A stretch of DNA of 64,000 bases from Bog-532 sp963775825 (lineage in GTDB: Bacteria > Actinomycetota > Actinomycetes > Streptosporangiales > Streptosporangiaceae). Under the pieces are notes generated by a model, which saw only the letters and a program-made list of their open reading frames with translations, was not told the DNA's origin and did no database searches. The DNA is taken from assembly GCA_963775825.1 (NCBI GenBank), contig CAVZKY010000068.1:62001-126000 (forward strand). The letters run 5' to 3'. Shown one piece after another: positions 7,952 through 18,142 of this stretch (the stretch's first letter is position 1; each line of letters opens with the position of its first letter). A program made the translations under genes and the position numbers.

Positions 7952-8917
7952 TCAGGAACCCGATCGCTTCTGGATGTCGCCGAGGAGCTGGGGGACGACC
8001 TGGAACAGGTCGCCGACCACGCCGAAGTCGGCGAGCTCGAAGATGGGCGCTTCGGGGTCCTTGTTGACCGCCATGATGGTCTTGGAGGTCTGCATGCCGG
8101 CCCGGTGCTGGATGGCGCCGGAGATGCCGATCGCCATGTACAGCTGCGGGGAGACGGTGGTGCCGGTCTGGCCGACCTGGAACTTGTGCGGGTACCAGCC
8201 CGCGTCGGTCACCGCCCGGGACGCCCCCACGGCGGCGCCGAGGGAGTCGGCGAGCTTCTCGATGATCTCGAACCCGTCGGCCGATCCCACGCCGCGGCCG
8301 CCGGAGACCACGATCGCCGCTTCGGCCAGCTCCGGGCGCTCCCCGGTCTCCTGGACGATCTTCTCGGTGACCTTGGCGCTCTTGGCCGCGTCGCTGAGGC
8401 TCAGGCTGACCGCGGACAGCTCCGCGGCGCCCGGGGCCGGCTCGGCGGCGACCGAGTTCGGCCGGACCGTGACGATCGGGGTGCCGGTCTTGACCGCCGA
8501 GTGCACGATCGTGGCCCCGCCGAACACCGACTGCTCCGCGACGATCTTGCCGTCCTGGCTGACCAGGCCAACCGCGTCGCAGAGCATCCCGGAGCTGGTC
8601 TTGACCGCGAGCCGGCCGGCGACCTCCTTGTTCTGCCCGGTGGAGGCCAGCAGCACCGCCGCGGGTGACGTCTCGGTCACCAGCGAGGCCAGCAGCTCCG
8701 CTTCCGGGGCGGTCACATAATCGGTGAAGTCGCTGCCGTCCGCGACGTACACCTTCGCCGCGCCGTACTCGGCCAGCCGCGGCTGCCCGTCCGCGGCTCC
8801 CGCACCCGCCCAGACCACGGCGGGCTCGCCGAACTGGCGGGCCAGCGTCAGCAGCTCCAAAGTGACCTTCTTGACATCCCCGCCACTGTGCTCGGCGAGG
8901 ACCAGAACTTCCGCCAT
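7952..8917 (-). CDS. etfA: Electron transfer flavoprotein alpha subunit
   Basis: EtfA (321 aa) binds FAD and, with EtfB, moves electrons from acyl-CoA dehydrogenases to the membrane quinone pool. The C-terminal FAD domain is intact: SGGRGVGSADGFE, GASRAVTDAGWYPHKFQVGQTG, SPQLYMAIGISGAIQH and AVNKDPEAPIFE, in the canonical order. It starts at ATG 8917, only 12 bases after the end of etfB, so the pair is one operon. The length is typical of the actinobacterial type. Confidence 0.95.
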   Translation of the reverse strand: MAEVLVLAEHSGGDVKKVTLELLTLARQFGEPAVVWAGAGAADGQPRLAEYGAAKVYVADGSDFTDYVTAPEAELLASLVTETSPAAVLLASTGQNKEVAGRLAVKTSSGMLCDAVGLVSQDGKIVAEQSVFGGATIVHSAVKTGTPIVTVRPNSVAAEPAPGAAELSAVSLSLSDAAKSAKVTEKIVQETGERPELAEAAIVVSGGRGVGSADGFEIIEKLADSLGAAVGASRAVTDAGWYPHKFQVGQTGTTVSPQLYMAIGISGAIQHRAGMQTSKTIMAVNKDPEAPIFELADFGVVGDLFQVVPQLLGDIQKRSGS

Positions 8918-8929
8918 GTCGCCCGCCCC

Positions 8930-9709
8930 TCAGATGAACTTGCCACGGACGAGGAACTCGGCGGCCTTGTTGCCGCCGTCGCCTTCGTCCTTGACGATCG
9001 TGCCGGCCTGCCGCGGCGGCCGCTCAGCGAAGTCGACGACCTCGGTCGCGGCGTTGGCCAGGCCAACCAGGGACGGGTCGATGCCCGCATCCGCCAGGCT
9101 CATCACCTGCATCGGCTTCTTCTTCGCGGCCATGATGCCCTTGAACGACGGATACCGCGGCTCGTTGATCTTCTCCACCACGCTGATCACCGCCGGCAGG
9201 TCGGCCGCCACCTTCCAGTACCCATCCTCAGACTGGCGTTGAATGGTCATCGCCGTACCGTCGATCTCCACCTTCGAGGCCAGCGACAGCTGCGGGACAC
9301 CCAGCCGCTCGGCGAGCATCGCCGCCATCGCGCCCATCCGGGCGTCGGTGGACTCCGCGCCCAGCACCACCAGGTCGAACCCGATGCTGCCCAGCACCTG
9401 GGCCAGCGCGTAGGAAGTCTGCAGCACATCCGACCCGGCCAGCGCGTCGTCGAGCAGGTGCACCGCCTTGTCGGCCCCCATCGACAGCGCCTTGCGGACC
9501 GATTCGGACGCCTTCTCCGGGCCCATGGTCAGCACCGTGACCTCGCCGCCGTGGGCCTCCTTGATCTGCAAGGCCTCCTCGATGGCGTACTCATCCAGCT
9601 CGTTGATCAGGCCATCCACCGACTCACGGTCCAGCGTGGCGTCACCGGGCTTCAGCTTGCGTTCGGCCCACGTATCGGGGACCTGCTTGACGCAGACGAC
9701 GATGTTCAT
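8930..9709 (-). CDS. etfB: Electron transfer flavoprotein beta subunit
   Basis: EtfB (259 aa) has the typical start MNIVVCVKQVPDTWAERKL. It continues with ALQIKEAHGGEVTVLTMGP, the VLGAESTDARMGAM nucleotide-binding signature (the AMP site of the ETF complex) and the domain-III recognition loop near LADAGIDPS. It is first in the etfBA operon, with a GGGAGGT ribosome binding site upstream of ATG 9709. The 249-bp gap to folD presumably contains the promoter. Group I ETFs like this serve fatty acid and amino acid oxidation. Confidence 0.95.
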   Translation of the reverse strand: MNIVVCVKQVPDTWAERKLKPGDATLDRESVDGLINELDEYAIEEALQIKEAHGGEVTVLTMGPEKASESVRKALSMGADKAVHLLDDALAGSDVLQTSYALAQVLGSIGFDLVVLGAESTDARMGAMAAMLAERLGVPQLSLASKVEIDGTAMTIQRQSEDGYWKVAADLPAVISVVEKINEPRYPSFKGIMAAKKKPMQVMSLADAGIDPSLVGLANAATEVVDFAERPPRQAGTIVKDEGDGGNKAAEFLVRGKFI

Positions 9710-9958
9710 CGGCGACGCCTACCTCCCTGCATTGGGTTCATCTACCTACAGCCTCCCAAAAACCGCAGAGAAAGCGCCACGGGGGGGTCTGCCTGCTTCA
9801 TCACATCATATTACCGTTGGTAACTTGCCCGGCCCGGCGGGGCCGGACGAACGGGGCCCGGCTGGGGCCAGGGCCGGAGCCGGATAGGGCTGGGGCGTCG
9901 ACCGGAACGTCCGCCCAGCGGAAGTCCGACACAGCGCAGTCGACCACAGAGCAGAGCG

Positions 9959-10807
9959 TCACGCGGACCGCTCGGCGGCTTCCACGACATTGGCCAGCAG
10001 CATGGCCCGGGTCATCGGGCCCACGCCGCCAGGCATTGGGGCCAGCCAGCCCGCGACCTCCAGCACGGGCGGTGCCACGTCCCCGACCAGGCCCGCGTCG
10101 GTCCGGGTGATCCCCACGTCGAGCACGGCCGCGCCTGGCTTGACCATGTCCGGAGTCAGCAGGCCCGGAACGCCCGCGGCCACGACCACGATGTCGGCCG
10201 CACGGGTATGCGCGGCCAGATCCTTGGTGCCCGTGTGGCACAGCGTCACCGTCGCGTTCTCGCTGCGCCGGGTCAGCAGCAGGCCAAGCGACCGGCCGAC
10301 GGTGATCCCGCGGCCAATGATCGTGACGTCCGCGCCCGCGATCTCGACCCCGTAGATGCCCAGCAGTTCGACGATCCCGCGCGGGGTACACGGCAGCGGC
10401 CCCCGCTCGCCGAGGACCAGGTTGCCGAGATTGAACGGGTGCAGGCCGTCTGCGTCCTTGGCCGGGTCCATCCGGCGCAGTACCCGGCGGGCGTCCAGGC
10501 CGCCGGGCAGGGGCAGCTGGACGATGTAGCCGGTGCAGGCCGGATCGGCGTTCAGCTCGTCGACGACCGCCTCCACCTGCTCCTGGGTCGCGTCAGCGGG
10601 CAGGTCGCGCCGGATGCTGGCGATGCCGACCTCGGCGCAATCCCGGTGCTTGCCGTTCACGTAGGCGCGGCTGCCTGGATCGTCCCCGACCAGGACGGTG
10701 CCGAGCCCGGGGACGATACCGCGCTCGGCCAGGACCGCGACCCGTTCCTTCAGCGCGCTGCGGATCTCGGCCGCGGCGGCCCTGCCGTCCAGAATCTGCG
10801 CCGTCAT
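9959..10807 (-). CDS. folD: Bifunctional methylenetetrahydrofolate dehydrogenase/cyclohydrolase FolD
   Basis: FolD (282 aa) interconverts 5,10-methylene-THF and 10-formyl-THF in the cytosol, supplying the formyl donor used by PurN and PurH. Seen here are the substrate site AYVNGKHRDCAEVGI (with catalytic Lys), GYIVQLPLPGGLD, DADGLHPFNLG, the Rossmann motif IIGRGITVGRSLG and the C-terminal PMPGGVGPMTRAML. It lies directly downstream of purN-purH on the same strand, with about 94 bases between, which suits a one-carbon/purine operon. It is full length. Confidence 0.95.
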   Translation of the reverse strand: MTAQILDGRAAAAEIRSALKERVAVLAERGIVPGLGTVLVGDDPGSRAYVNGKHRDCAEVGIASIRRDLPADATQEQVEAVVDELNADPACTGYIVQLPLPGGLDARRVLRRMDPAKDADGLHPFNLGNLVLGERGPLPCTPRGIVELLGIYGVEIAGADVTIIGRGITVGRSLGLLLTRRSENATVTLCHTGTKDLAAHTRAADIVVVAAGVPGLLTPDMVKPGAAVLDVGITRTDAGLVGDVAPPVLEVAGWLAPMPGGVGPMTRAMLLANVVEAAERSA

Positions 10808-10901
10808 CGTGAATCAGCCTTCCGGGTCGTGAGCTGTGTTTGCGCGGTGCGGAGGGCGCGGCGGTGCGGGCCGCCCGGGACCGGAGCGGGTGCGGCGAAA
10901 G

Positions 10902-12519
10902 TCAGTGGTAGAAATGGCGGACTCCGGTGAAGTAGAGGGTGATGCCGGCCTGCTCGCAGGCCTCGACGGCCAGGTGGTCACGGATCGAACCGCCCGGCTC
11001 GGCGATGGCCGCGACGCCGGCTTCGGCCAGCACCTCGATGTTGTCCGGGAACGGGAAGTAGGCGTCGCTGGCGCATACCGATCCGGTGGCGCGGTCCCCG
11101 GCGCGGGCCACGGCGAGACGGCACGAGTCGACCCGGTTGACCTGGCCCATGCCGATGCCCACGGACGCGCCGCCGGAGGCGAGCAGGATCGCGTTCGACT
11201 TCACCGAGCGGCACGCCCGCCAGGCGAACGCCAGGTCGCCGAGCGTCAATTCGTCCAGCGCGATGCCGGCCTTCAGCTCCCAATGGGCGGGGTCGTCGCC
11301 CGGTGCGTCCACCCGGTCCGCGGACTGCATGAGCAGGCCCCCGCTGATCGGCCGCCATTCGACGCCAGGGCCGCGGTACGGCGGCGGGCAGGTCAGCAGG
11401 CGGACGTTCTTGGCCTGGGCCAGGATGTCCAGCGCTTCGTCGTCGAAGGCGGGCGCGATAACCACCTCGGTGAAGATCTCGGCGACCTGCCGGGCCATCT
11501 CCGGGGTGACCAGGCCGTTGGTCGCGATCACCCCGCCGAAGGCGGACACCGGATCACAGGCGTGCGCCTTGCGGTGGGCGTCGGCCAGGTCCGCGCCGAT
11601 GGCGATGCCGCAGGGGTTCGAGTGCTTGATGATCGCCACGCAAGGCTCGGCGAAGTCGTGAGCGGCCCGGCGGGCGGCGTCGGCGTCCACGTAGTTGTTG
11701 TACGACATGGCCTTGCCGTGCAGCTGGCGCGCGGTAGCGATGCCGCCGTCCCCGGTGGGGGTGGCTCCCGCCGGGTCCTGCTCGGCCAGATCCTGGCCAG
11801 CCGCACCGGCCCGGACGTACAGGGCGGCCCGCTGGTGCGGGTTCTCGCCGTACCGCAGCACGTCGGACCGGGACCAGAAGGTGCCGGCCACGTCCGGCCA
11901 GCCGGCCTCGCGGGCGGTCTCGTCGGGCGCGTAGGCGGCGGCGAACCAGGACGCGACGGCCACGTCGTAGCGGGCAGTGAGCGCGAACGCGCGGGCGGCC
12001 AGCCGCTGGCGCTGCTCGAAGGTGAACCCGCCGCTCGCTACCGCGGACAGCACGTCACCGTACTGGGACGGATCGGTGACGACGGCCACGCTGGCGTGGT
12101 TCTTGGCCGCGGCGCGGACCATGGCGGGGCCGCCGATGTCGATCTCCTCGACGCACTGCTCGGGCGGCGCGCCCGCTGGCCACCGTGGCCTCGAACGGGT
12201 ACAGGTTGGACACGAGCAGCTCGAACGGCGCGACGCCCAGGTCGTCCAGCTGGGCCCGGTGCTCCGGCCGGCGGGTGTCCGCGAGCAGGCCAGCGTGCAC
12301 CCGGGGATGCAGCGTCTTGACCCGCCCGTCCAGGCACTCCGGGAAGCCGGTGAGCTCCTCCACCTTCCGCACCGGGACCCCGGCCCCGGCGATGACCGCT
12401 GCGGTGCTGCCGGTGGAGACGATCTCGACACCGGCCTCGTGCAGCCCCCGGGCCAGGTCCGCCAGGCCGGTCTTGTCGTAGACGCTGACCAGCGCCCGCG
12501 TGATCTCGATGGTGCTCAA
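10902..12519 (-). CDS. purH: Bifunctional AICAR formyltransferase/IMP cyclohydrolase PurH (apparent frameshift near 12173)
   Basis: PurH performs the last two steps of IMP synthesis. The N-terminal cyclohydrolase part starts at TTG 12519 (MSTIEITRALVSVYDKTGL) and runs to NLYPFEATVASG. One extra base in a CCC run near 12172-12174 then breaks the frame, and the protein resumes as APPEQCVEEIDIGGPAMVRAAAKNH. The formyltransferase part is intact, including the KHSNPCGIA segment, VSAFGGVIATN and the C-terminal YFTGVRHFYH. Corrected length is about 538 aa. The start overlaps the purN stop (TTGA), so translation is coupled. Both halves are well conserved, so the shift is probably a read error. Confidence 0.88.
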
Positions 12520-13124
12520 CTGCCGATCCTCACCTTCCTGCCACGTACGGACCAGCCCTCGCGGACCATCCGGCCCACGGTCTCCACGAGCAGCGCCCGC
12601 TCCGTCACCTTGATCCGCTCGTGCAAGGAGGCCTCATCGTCATCGTCCCGCACCAGGACAGGGCGCTGCGCGACGACCGGCCCCGCGTCGATGCCCGGGT
12701 CCACGATGAGGACGGTGCACCCCGTCACCTTCACCCCGTAGTCGAGGGCGTCCCGTACACCGTGCATACCGGGAAACGACGGTAGCAGCGCGGGGTGGGT
12801 ATTCAGGCACCGGCCGCCGAAGCGGCCCAGAAAGCGCGGCCCCACCAGCTTCATGAACCCGGCCAGGATGACCAGGTCGGCCCGATACGCCGCGCACGAC
12901 TCGGCGAGCACCATGTCCCAGTCCGCGCGGGAGGAGTAGTCCTTGACGCGGTGCACGAACGTGGGAATGCCGGCCCGGGCCGCGCGGGCCAGGGCCGCGA
13001 TCCCGTCCCGGTCGGCCCCGACGGCGACCACGTCCGCGCCGTACGCATCATCCGCGCACGCCTCGATCAGAGCCTGAAGATTGGTCCCCGTGCCAGAGAC
13101 CAGGACGACCAGCCGTCCCCGCAT
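12516..13124 (-). CDS. purN: Phosphoribosylglycinamide formyltransferase PurN
   Basis: PurN (202 aa) transfers formyl from 10-formyl-THF to GAR in purine synthesis. Motifs include the N-terminal VLVSGTGTNLQALIEA phosphate loop, the catalytic Asn/His region LNTHPALLPSFPG and the Asp-containing GVKVTGCTVLIVDPGIDAGPV. The stop overlaps the purH start by four bases. ATG 13124 is about 126 bp from the divergent plus-strand gene at 13251, so promoters for both should lie between. The family is certain. Confidence 0.95.
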   Translation of the reverse strand: MRGRLVVLVSGTGTNLQALIEACADDAYGADVVAVGADRDGIAALARAARAGIPTFVHRVKDYSSRADWDMVLAESCAAYRADLVILAGFMKLVGPRFLGRFGGRCLNTHPALLPSFPGMHGVRDALDYGVKVTGCTVLIVDPGIDAGPVVAQRPVLVRDDDDEASLHERIKVTERALLVETVGRMVREGWSVRGRKVRIGS

Positions 13125-13250
13125 GCGGTTACCTTAGCCGCGCCGCGGAGGGCTCTGGCCGACCCGCGGCGGCGGCGGGTGCGCGGCGCCGCGCCGGCAC
13201 GGGCCGCGGCACGGCGCAGCAGGCCGCCGGACACGGCAGAATGAGGGTCT

Positions 13251-13724
13251 ATGCCTACGCCGACAGACCGTCCCCCGACCCGGCCGCCGCGGCCGGCCCC
13301 GGGCGGTCGGCCGCCGACACCGCCCGATCCAGTGCTGCAGCAGCGGGCCTGGACGGCGCTGGGGCTGGGCGGCCTGAGCCTGGTCGGGGTGGCGCTGGCC
13401 GGGGGCCTGCGCCGCTCGGTCTACGTCGTGGTCGCGACGCTGCTGATCGGGGCGCTCGCGGCCTGGCTGGGCCGCACCGCGACGTCCCGGGCCCGGCGCG
13501 CCGGGACGGCCCGGCCGCGCGGCGCCGTGCCAGGCACCGTCCTGGGCATCCTGGGCCTCTCGTTCAGCGCGGTCACGCTCATCGTCTTCGGCCTGTTCTG
13601 GAGCGAGCTGTCGGCCTACTCCAATTGCCTCAGCGGTGCCAACACGGTGACGGCGCAGCAGGCTTGCCAGCACCAGTTCAGTCAGACCATCAGCACCGAC
13701 ATCAGGTCCCTGCAGAGCGGCTGA
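13251..13724 (+). CDS. Small multi-span membrane protein, unknown function
   Basis: This 157-residue protein has a proline-rich N-terminus (residues 1-27). Hydrophobic helices follow at roughly 32-50 (ALGLGGLSLVGVALAGG), 54-70 (YVVVATLLIGALAAWLG) and 92-115 (GTVLGILGLSFSAVTLIVFGLFW). The short C-terminal tail has two cysteines (NCLSG, QACQH) that could form a disulfide outside the cell. It is a lone plus-strand gene between divergent purN and convergent DUF6350, stopping 8 bases before the DUF6350 stop. It resembles DUF4190-type actinomycete membrane proteins in layout only. Function unknown. Confidence 0.65.
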   Translation: MPTPTDRPPTRPPRPAPGGRPPTPPDPVLQQRAWTALGLGGLSLVGVALAGGLRRSVYVVVATLLIGALAAWLGRTATSRARRAGTARPRGAVPGTVLGILGLSFSAVTLIVFGLFWSELSAYSNCLSGANTVTAQQACQHQFSQTISTDIRSLQSG

Positions 13725-13732
13725 GCAGCCGG

Positions 13733-15179
13733 TCAGGACTCGCCGCGGTGCTGGGCCCAGGGGTCCAGGTAGATGCGGTGGCCGCCCGCGTCGTCGGTCT
13801 CGTCGACTACCGCCGGCCCGTGGTATTCGTCGGCGTCGTCCGCCGCGGCGGGCACGATCGGCGGCGGGGATCCCGGGCCGGGCCGCAGGAAGCGGAAGCC
13901 GGCGGAGGTATGCCGCAGCATGAGCCAGTTGGCCGCCCCGGCGGCGACGGCGGCCGTGACCCCCATCTCCAGGATCGCGATCAGGGTGACCTGCCAGCCT
14001 GAGGGGCCGACCGCGGCGAGCCGGCCATCGCCGAGCGGGCCGCCGGCGAACGCCGCGAGCAGGCCCACCACGCAGCCGGACGCGGCGCCGGAGACAAATC
14101 CCCACAGCGGCGCCGCCTCGAGGACCGGGGTCGGCAGGATGCGCACGGTGAGGATGCCGCCGGCCGCCGCCGCCACGTACGGGACCGCCAGCGCGGTCAC
14201 CGACAGCCAGGCCGGGATGCCGCCCCCGGAGGGCAGCGCGGCGAGCATGGGGAAGGCGGGCAGTGCCCCGAGCACCGACCCGGTCGGCGCGACGAACGTG
14301 CCCGCGCCGAAGGCGAAGCCCGGGCCGAGCGAGAAGGCGATCGCCCAGACGACCGCGTTGGGCAGGTAGGCCAGCTCGGTCAGGAGCAGCAGGACCGCCC
14401 CGGCCGGGCCGGGCGAAAGGCTGTCGGTGAGCGTACGGACCTGGCCGAGATGCAGCGCCAGGGAACCGCCGGCCAGCGCCGCCCCGGCCGCGGTGAGCAG
14501 GCCGAGCGTCATGAGCGAGCCCATGGTCACCGAGCGGGACCGGACCGGGAGCAGTCCGGCCAGGCGGCGCCACGGAGCGAGCGCGTGCGCACCACCCAGG
14601 CCGCCCGCGACCAGCGCGGCCAGGAACGGCCCGATCACTGCCTGAATCAGCGACGGGGCCGGCCAGCGAGCTGCGCGCGGCGAGGGCCAAAGCGGCGGAC
14701 AGCGCCGCGTAGGGCAGCGCGAGAGCCAGCGCCGCGTAGCCGACGTGCCGCAGCTCGGCCACCGCACCCGTCCGCACGACCCAGCGGCCGGCCCGCCACA
14801 GCAGCGCACCGGGCAGCAGGAGCAGCCCGAGCGGGAGCATGCCGATGCGCCCGCCGCCGTGCAGGGTGAAGGCGACGTGGTGAGCGGCGAGCCACAGCGT
14901 GATCGCGGTCCGCAGTACCCCGGGCAGGCCGTTGCCGAGGCCGGCGTGCGGGGCGGTGATCCAGCCGATCGCGGTCAGCGTGGTGAGCAGCGCGACCCCG
15001 GTGCCGGCCACGGCGCACGCGGCAATGGCTCCGGTCACCGCCAGCGGCCGGTGGTAGGCCCCGGCCGGGGCGCTGCTCCCGCCCGTACCAGCACCGTGCT
15101 CGCCGGGCGCGGCCGGGCCCGCGGAGCCCGGCGGGCCCGGCAGGCGGGCCTGGCCCGGGGCCTGCGCGGAAGCACTCAC
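13733..15179 (-). CDS. DUF6350-family integral membrane protein (apparent frameshift near 14656)
   Basis: This is a large hydrophobic protein whose two halves are in different frames. An extra base in a GGGG run at 14655-14658 lies between LAARSSLAGP and SLIQAVIGPFLAALVAGG. Corrected length is about 481 aa, with about ten predicted helices, a Pro/Gly/Ala-rich N-terminus and a polar C-terminal tail ending in YLDPWAQHRGES. The family (DUF6350, linked by annotation to the cell-division protein PerM in Streptomyces) typically sits next to purN/purH in actinomycetes, as here. It is transcribed toward purN, with the plus-strand gene at 13251 between them. Confidence 0.7.
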
Positions 15180-15385
15180 GGTCCCATCCTGGCAACGCCG
15201 GACGGTGAGCGCCGGGAGGCGCGCCGGGGCCGGGCCGGAGCCAGAACCGGGCGAAAGGACTCAGGCCCGGGCCGCCGCGGACGGCCCGGGCCGCAAGGGC
15301 GGGGATCCGGGCCGGACAAAGCAGGCCCGGACCGGCGAAAGCAGCCCGTCAGGCCGGAATCATCCGGCCGCGGGAAGCAGGCCGG

Positions 15386-16273
15386 TCAGGCGCGGCGGAT
15401 GGCCTCGCGGGCCAGGACCGCCGTCCCGCTGGGGGTCCGGCCGACGCGGACGCCCGCCTTCTCCAGCGCTTCCTTCTTGGCCTGGGCGGTGCCGGCCGAG
15501 CCGGAGATGATGGCGCCCGCGTGCCCCATCGTCTTGCCCTCCGGTGCCGTGAAGCCGGCCACGTAGCCGACGACCGGCTTCGTGACGTACTGCGCGATGT
15601 AGTCCGCGGCCCGCTCCTCGGCGTCGCCGCCGATCTCACCGATCATCACGATCACGTCGGTCTCCGGGTCCTCCTGGAATGCCTGGAGGCAGTCGATGTG
15701 CGTGGTGCCGATGATCGGGTCACCGCCGATGCCGACGGCCGTGGAGAAGCCGATGTCGCGCAGCTCGTACATCATCTGGTAGGTCAGCGTGCCGGACTTG
15801 GAGACCAGCCCGATGCGGCCCTCGGAGCTGATGTCGGCCGGGATGATGCCCGCGTTGGACTTGCCGGGCGAGGCGATGCCGGGGCAGTTCGGCCCGACGA
15901 TCCGGGTCGCGTTGCCGGCAGCGCAGGCATAGGCCCAGAACTCGGCCGAGTCATGCACCGGGACGCCCTCGGTGATGACGACGGCCACCGGGATGCGCGC
16001 GTCGATCGCCTCGATGACCGCGTCCTTGGTCCCGCTCGCGGGCACGAAGATCACCGAGACGTCGGCGCCGGTGTCGGCCATGGTGTCGGCGACCGTGCCG
16101 AATACCGGGATGTCGCTGCCGTTCAGGCTGACCGTCTGCCCGGCCTTGCGCGGGTTGGTCCCGCCGACAATGTTGGTGCCGGCGGCCAGCATCCGGGTAC
16201 CGTGCTTACGGCCCTCCGAGCCGGTGATCCCCTGGATCATGACCCGGCTCTGGGCCGTGAGGAAGATCGCCAT
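15386..16273 (-). CDS. sucD: Succinyl-CoA synthetase alpha subunit
   Basis: SucD (295 aa) works with SucC in the TCA cycle to make succinate and ATP/GTP from succinyl-CoA. The CoA-binding N-terminus (QGITGSEGRKHGTRML, GGTNPRKAG) and the NCPGIASPGKSNAGIIP segment are present. The phosphorylated His251 lies in MGHAGAIISGSAG. The start is 3 bases after the sucC stop, so the genes form one transcript. It is complete and typical. Confidence 0.96.
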   Translation of the reverse strand: MAIFLTAQSRVMIQGITGSEGRKHGTRMLAAGTNIVGGTNPRKAGQTVSLNGSDIPVFGTVADTMADTGADVSVIFVPASGTKDAVIEAIDARIPVAVVITEGVPVHDSAEFWAYACAAGNATRIVGPNCPGIASPGKSNAGIIPADISSEGRIGLVSKSGTLTYQMMYELRDIGFSTAVGIGGDPIIGTTHIDCLQAFQEDPETDVIVMIGEIGGDAEERAADYIAQYVTKPVVGYVAGFTAPEGKTMGHAGAIISGSAGTAQAKKEALEKAGVRVGRTPSGTAVLAREAIRRA

Positions 16274-16275
16274 CT

Positions 16276-17478
16276 CTATGCTCCTGCTCCGGCCGTGGAC
16301 GCCAGCTCGGCGGCCCGCCTGGCGGCGTCGTCCATGGTCCCTACCTGCTCCACCGAGCCGATCCCGGCTTCCTCGAGTATCCGCCGGCCTTCGGCCGCGT
16401 TGTTACCGTCCAGGCGCACGACGATCGGGTGATTGACCTTCTCGCCCCGGTCACCGAGCATGCCGATGGCCGAGACGATCCCGTTGGCCACCGCGTCGCA
16501 GGAGGTGATGCCGCCGAAGACGTTGACGAACACGCTGCGCACCGACGGGTCGGACAGCACGATCTCCAGGCCGTTCGTCATCACCTCCGCGGACGCCCCG
16601 CCGCCGATGTCCAGGAAGTTGGCCGGGCGGATTCCCCCGAACGCTTCCCCGGCGTAGGCCACCACGTCCAGCGTGGACATGACCAGGCCCGCGCCGTTGC
16701 CGATGATGCCGACCTGGCCCTCGAGCTTGACGTAGTTCAGATGCTTGGCCTTGGCCCGCGCCTCGATCGGGTCGGTGGTGCTCTGGTCGGCGAACTTCTC
16801 GAAGTCCCCGGCCTGGCGGAACGCGGCGTTGTCGTCGAGGGTGACCTTGCCGTCGAGGGCCAGCACGCGGCCATCGGTGGCCAGGATCATCGGGTTGACC
16901 TCGACCAGCGTCGCGTCCTCGTCGGTGAACACCGCCCAGAGCCGCTCGGCCAGCTGAGCCGCGCCAATCAGCGCCTCGTCGGGAAGCCGGCCCGCGCTGA
17001 CGATCTCCCGGGCCTTTTCGTGGCTGATCCCGGTCAGCGGCGAGACCGGGATACGCGCGACCGCCTCCGGGCTGGTGTGCGCGACCTCCTCGATCTCCAT
17101 GCCGCCCTGTACCGAGCAGATCGACAGGAACGTCCGGTTGGCCCGGTCGAGCAGGAAGGACAGGTAGTACTCCTGCGCGATGTCGCTGGCCTCCTCGACG
17201 AGGACCTTGTGCACGGTGTGGCCCTTGATGTCCATGCCGAGAATCTGCTGGGCGATCTCGTAGGCGGCCTCCGGGCCATCGGCCAGCTTCACGCCGCCGG
17301 CCTTCCCGCGCCCGCCGACCTTCACCTGTGCCTTGATGACGACCTTGGCGCGGCCCGCCGCGGCGAACTCCGCCGCGATGTCGCGTGCCTCCTCGGCCGT
17401 ATAGGCGACCTTCCCGCCTGGCACGGGAACGCCGTACTCGGCGAAGAGCTCCTTCGCCTGATGCTCGAACAGGTCCAC
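16276..17478 (-). CDS. sucC: Succinyl-CoA synthetase beta subunit (ADP/GDP-forming)
   Basis: SucC (400 aa) has the ATP-grasp fold. Present are MDLFEHQAKELFAEYGVPVP, VVIKAQVKVGGRGKAGGVK, the EVNPMILATDGRVLALDGKV metal/nucleotide region and GNGAGLVMSTLDVV, ending with the FVNVFGGITSCDAVANGI helix that meets SucD. It is first in the sucCD pair. The 165-bp gap upstream to the B12-binding subunit gene should hold the promoter. Confidence 0.96.
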   Translation of the reverse strand: MDLFEHQAKELFAEYGVPVPGGKVAYTAEEARDIAAEFAAAGRAKVVIKAQVKVGGRGKAGGVKLADGPEAAYEIAQQILGMDIKGHTVHKVLVEEASDIAQEYYLSFLLDRANRTFLSICSVQGGMEIEEVAHTSPEAVARIPVSPLTGISHEKAREIVSAGRLPDEALIGAAQLAERLWAVFTDEDATLVEVNPMILATDGRVLALDGKVTLDDNAAFRQAGDFEKFADQSTTDPIEARAKAKHLNYVKLEGQVGIIGNGAGLVMSTLDVVAYAGEAFGGIRPANFLDIGGGASAEVMTNGLEIVLSDPSVRSVFVNVFGGITSCDAVANGIVSAIGMLGDRGEKVNHPIVVRLDGNNAAEGRRILEEAGIGSVEQVGTMDDAARRAAELASTAGAGA

Positions 17479-17643
17479 GTCTGCCCGTCCTCAGTGTCCG
17501 CTGGGTTCGCTTGCAGGCGCAACCCTCGGCGGGCTCGCCCTGCTCGCAGCCTAGCCGTGATCAGCGGGTCCCGCGCCGGCCGGTCCCGCCCGGCTTTGTG
17601 AGCTGGCTCTCAGGGAAGGCCGGGCCGGCCGCGTCCCCGCAGG

Positions 17644-18054
17644 TCAGCTGCGCCGGGCGGAGGGTGTGGCCAGCTCGGACTGGACCCAGTCCACGATGGC
17701 GGTGGTGGGCGTGCCGGGGGTGAAGATGCGCGCCACGCCCAGCCGGGTGAGCTCGGTGATGTCCTCGACGGGAATGATCCCGCCGCCGAAGACCGTGATG
17801 TCGCTGGCGCCACGTTCCCGGAGGAGCTCGATGACCCGGGCGAACAGGGTCATGTGCGCGCCGGACAGGATGGACAGCCCGATGGCGTCCGCGTCCTCCT
17901 GGATGGCGGCCGCGACGATCTGCTCCGGTGTCTGGTGCAGCCCGGTGTAGATCACTTCGACCCCGGCGTCCCGCAGGGCGCGCGCGACGACTTTGGCTCC
18001 TCGGTCGTGGCCGTCCAGGCCGGGCTTGGCGATAACGACACGGATACTGGCCAT
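17644..18054 (-). CDS. Cobalamin-binding domain protein, methylmalonyl-CoA mutase small-subunit type
   Basis: This is a 136-residue protein beginning MASIRVVIAKPGLDGHDRG (ATG 18054 chosen; the longer start at 18075 lacks conservation). The DGHDRGAKVVARALRDAG motif carries the His that replaces the lower ligand of B12. SILSGAHMTL and VFGGGIIP are the other corrin contacts. Stand-alone subunits like this pair with a separate catalytic chain (isobutyryl-CoA or ethylmalonyl-type mutases) encoded elsewhere. No catalytic partner is in the window. It sits between sucC and pcrA on the same strand, close to succinyl-CoA metabolism, the product side of methylmalonyl-CoA mutase. Confidence 0.88.
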   Translation of the reverse strand: MASIRVVIAKPGLDGHDRGAKVVARALRDAGVEVIYTGLHQTPEQIVAAAIQEDADAIGLSILSGAHMTLFARVIELLRERGASDITVFGGGIIPVEDITELTRLGVARIFTPGTPTTAIVDWVQSELATPSARRS

Positions 18055-18142
18055 GACTGCATCTTGCCTCAGCAATGGCCGGTTGCCTCAGTAATCGTGC
18101 GCCTTTTTTCTCCGCCGGGGCGCTCAGCTCCGCCGGGACGCG

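Noticed and set aside
10836..12320. 494-codon plus-strand ORF opposite purH
   Set aside because: It mirrors purH and has no credible start or domain.
13134..15179. 681-codon reading of the DUF6350 gene without frameshift
   Set aside because: After about residue 175 it becomes Arg/Gly-rich nonsense, while the other frame carries the conserved membrane helices.
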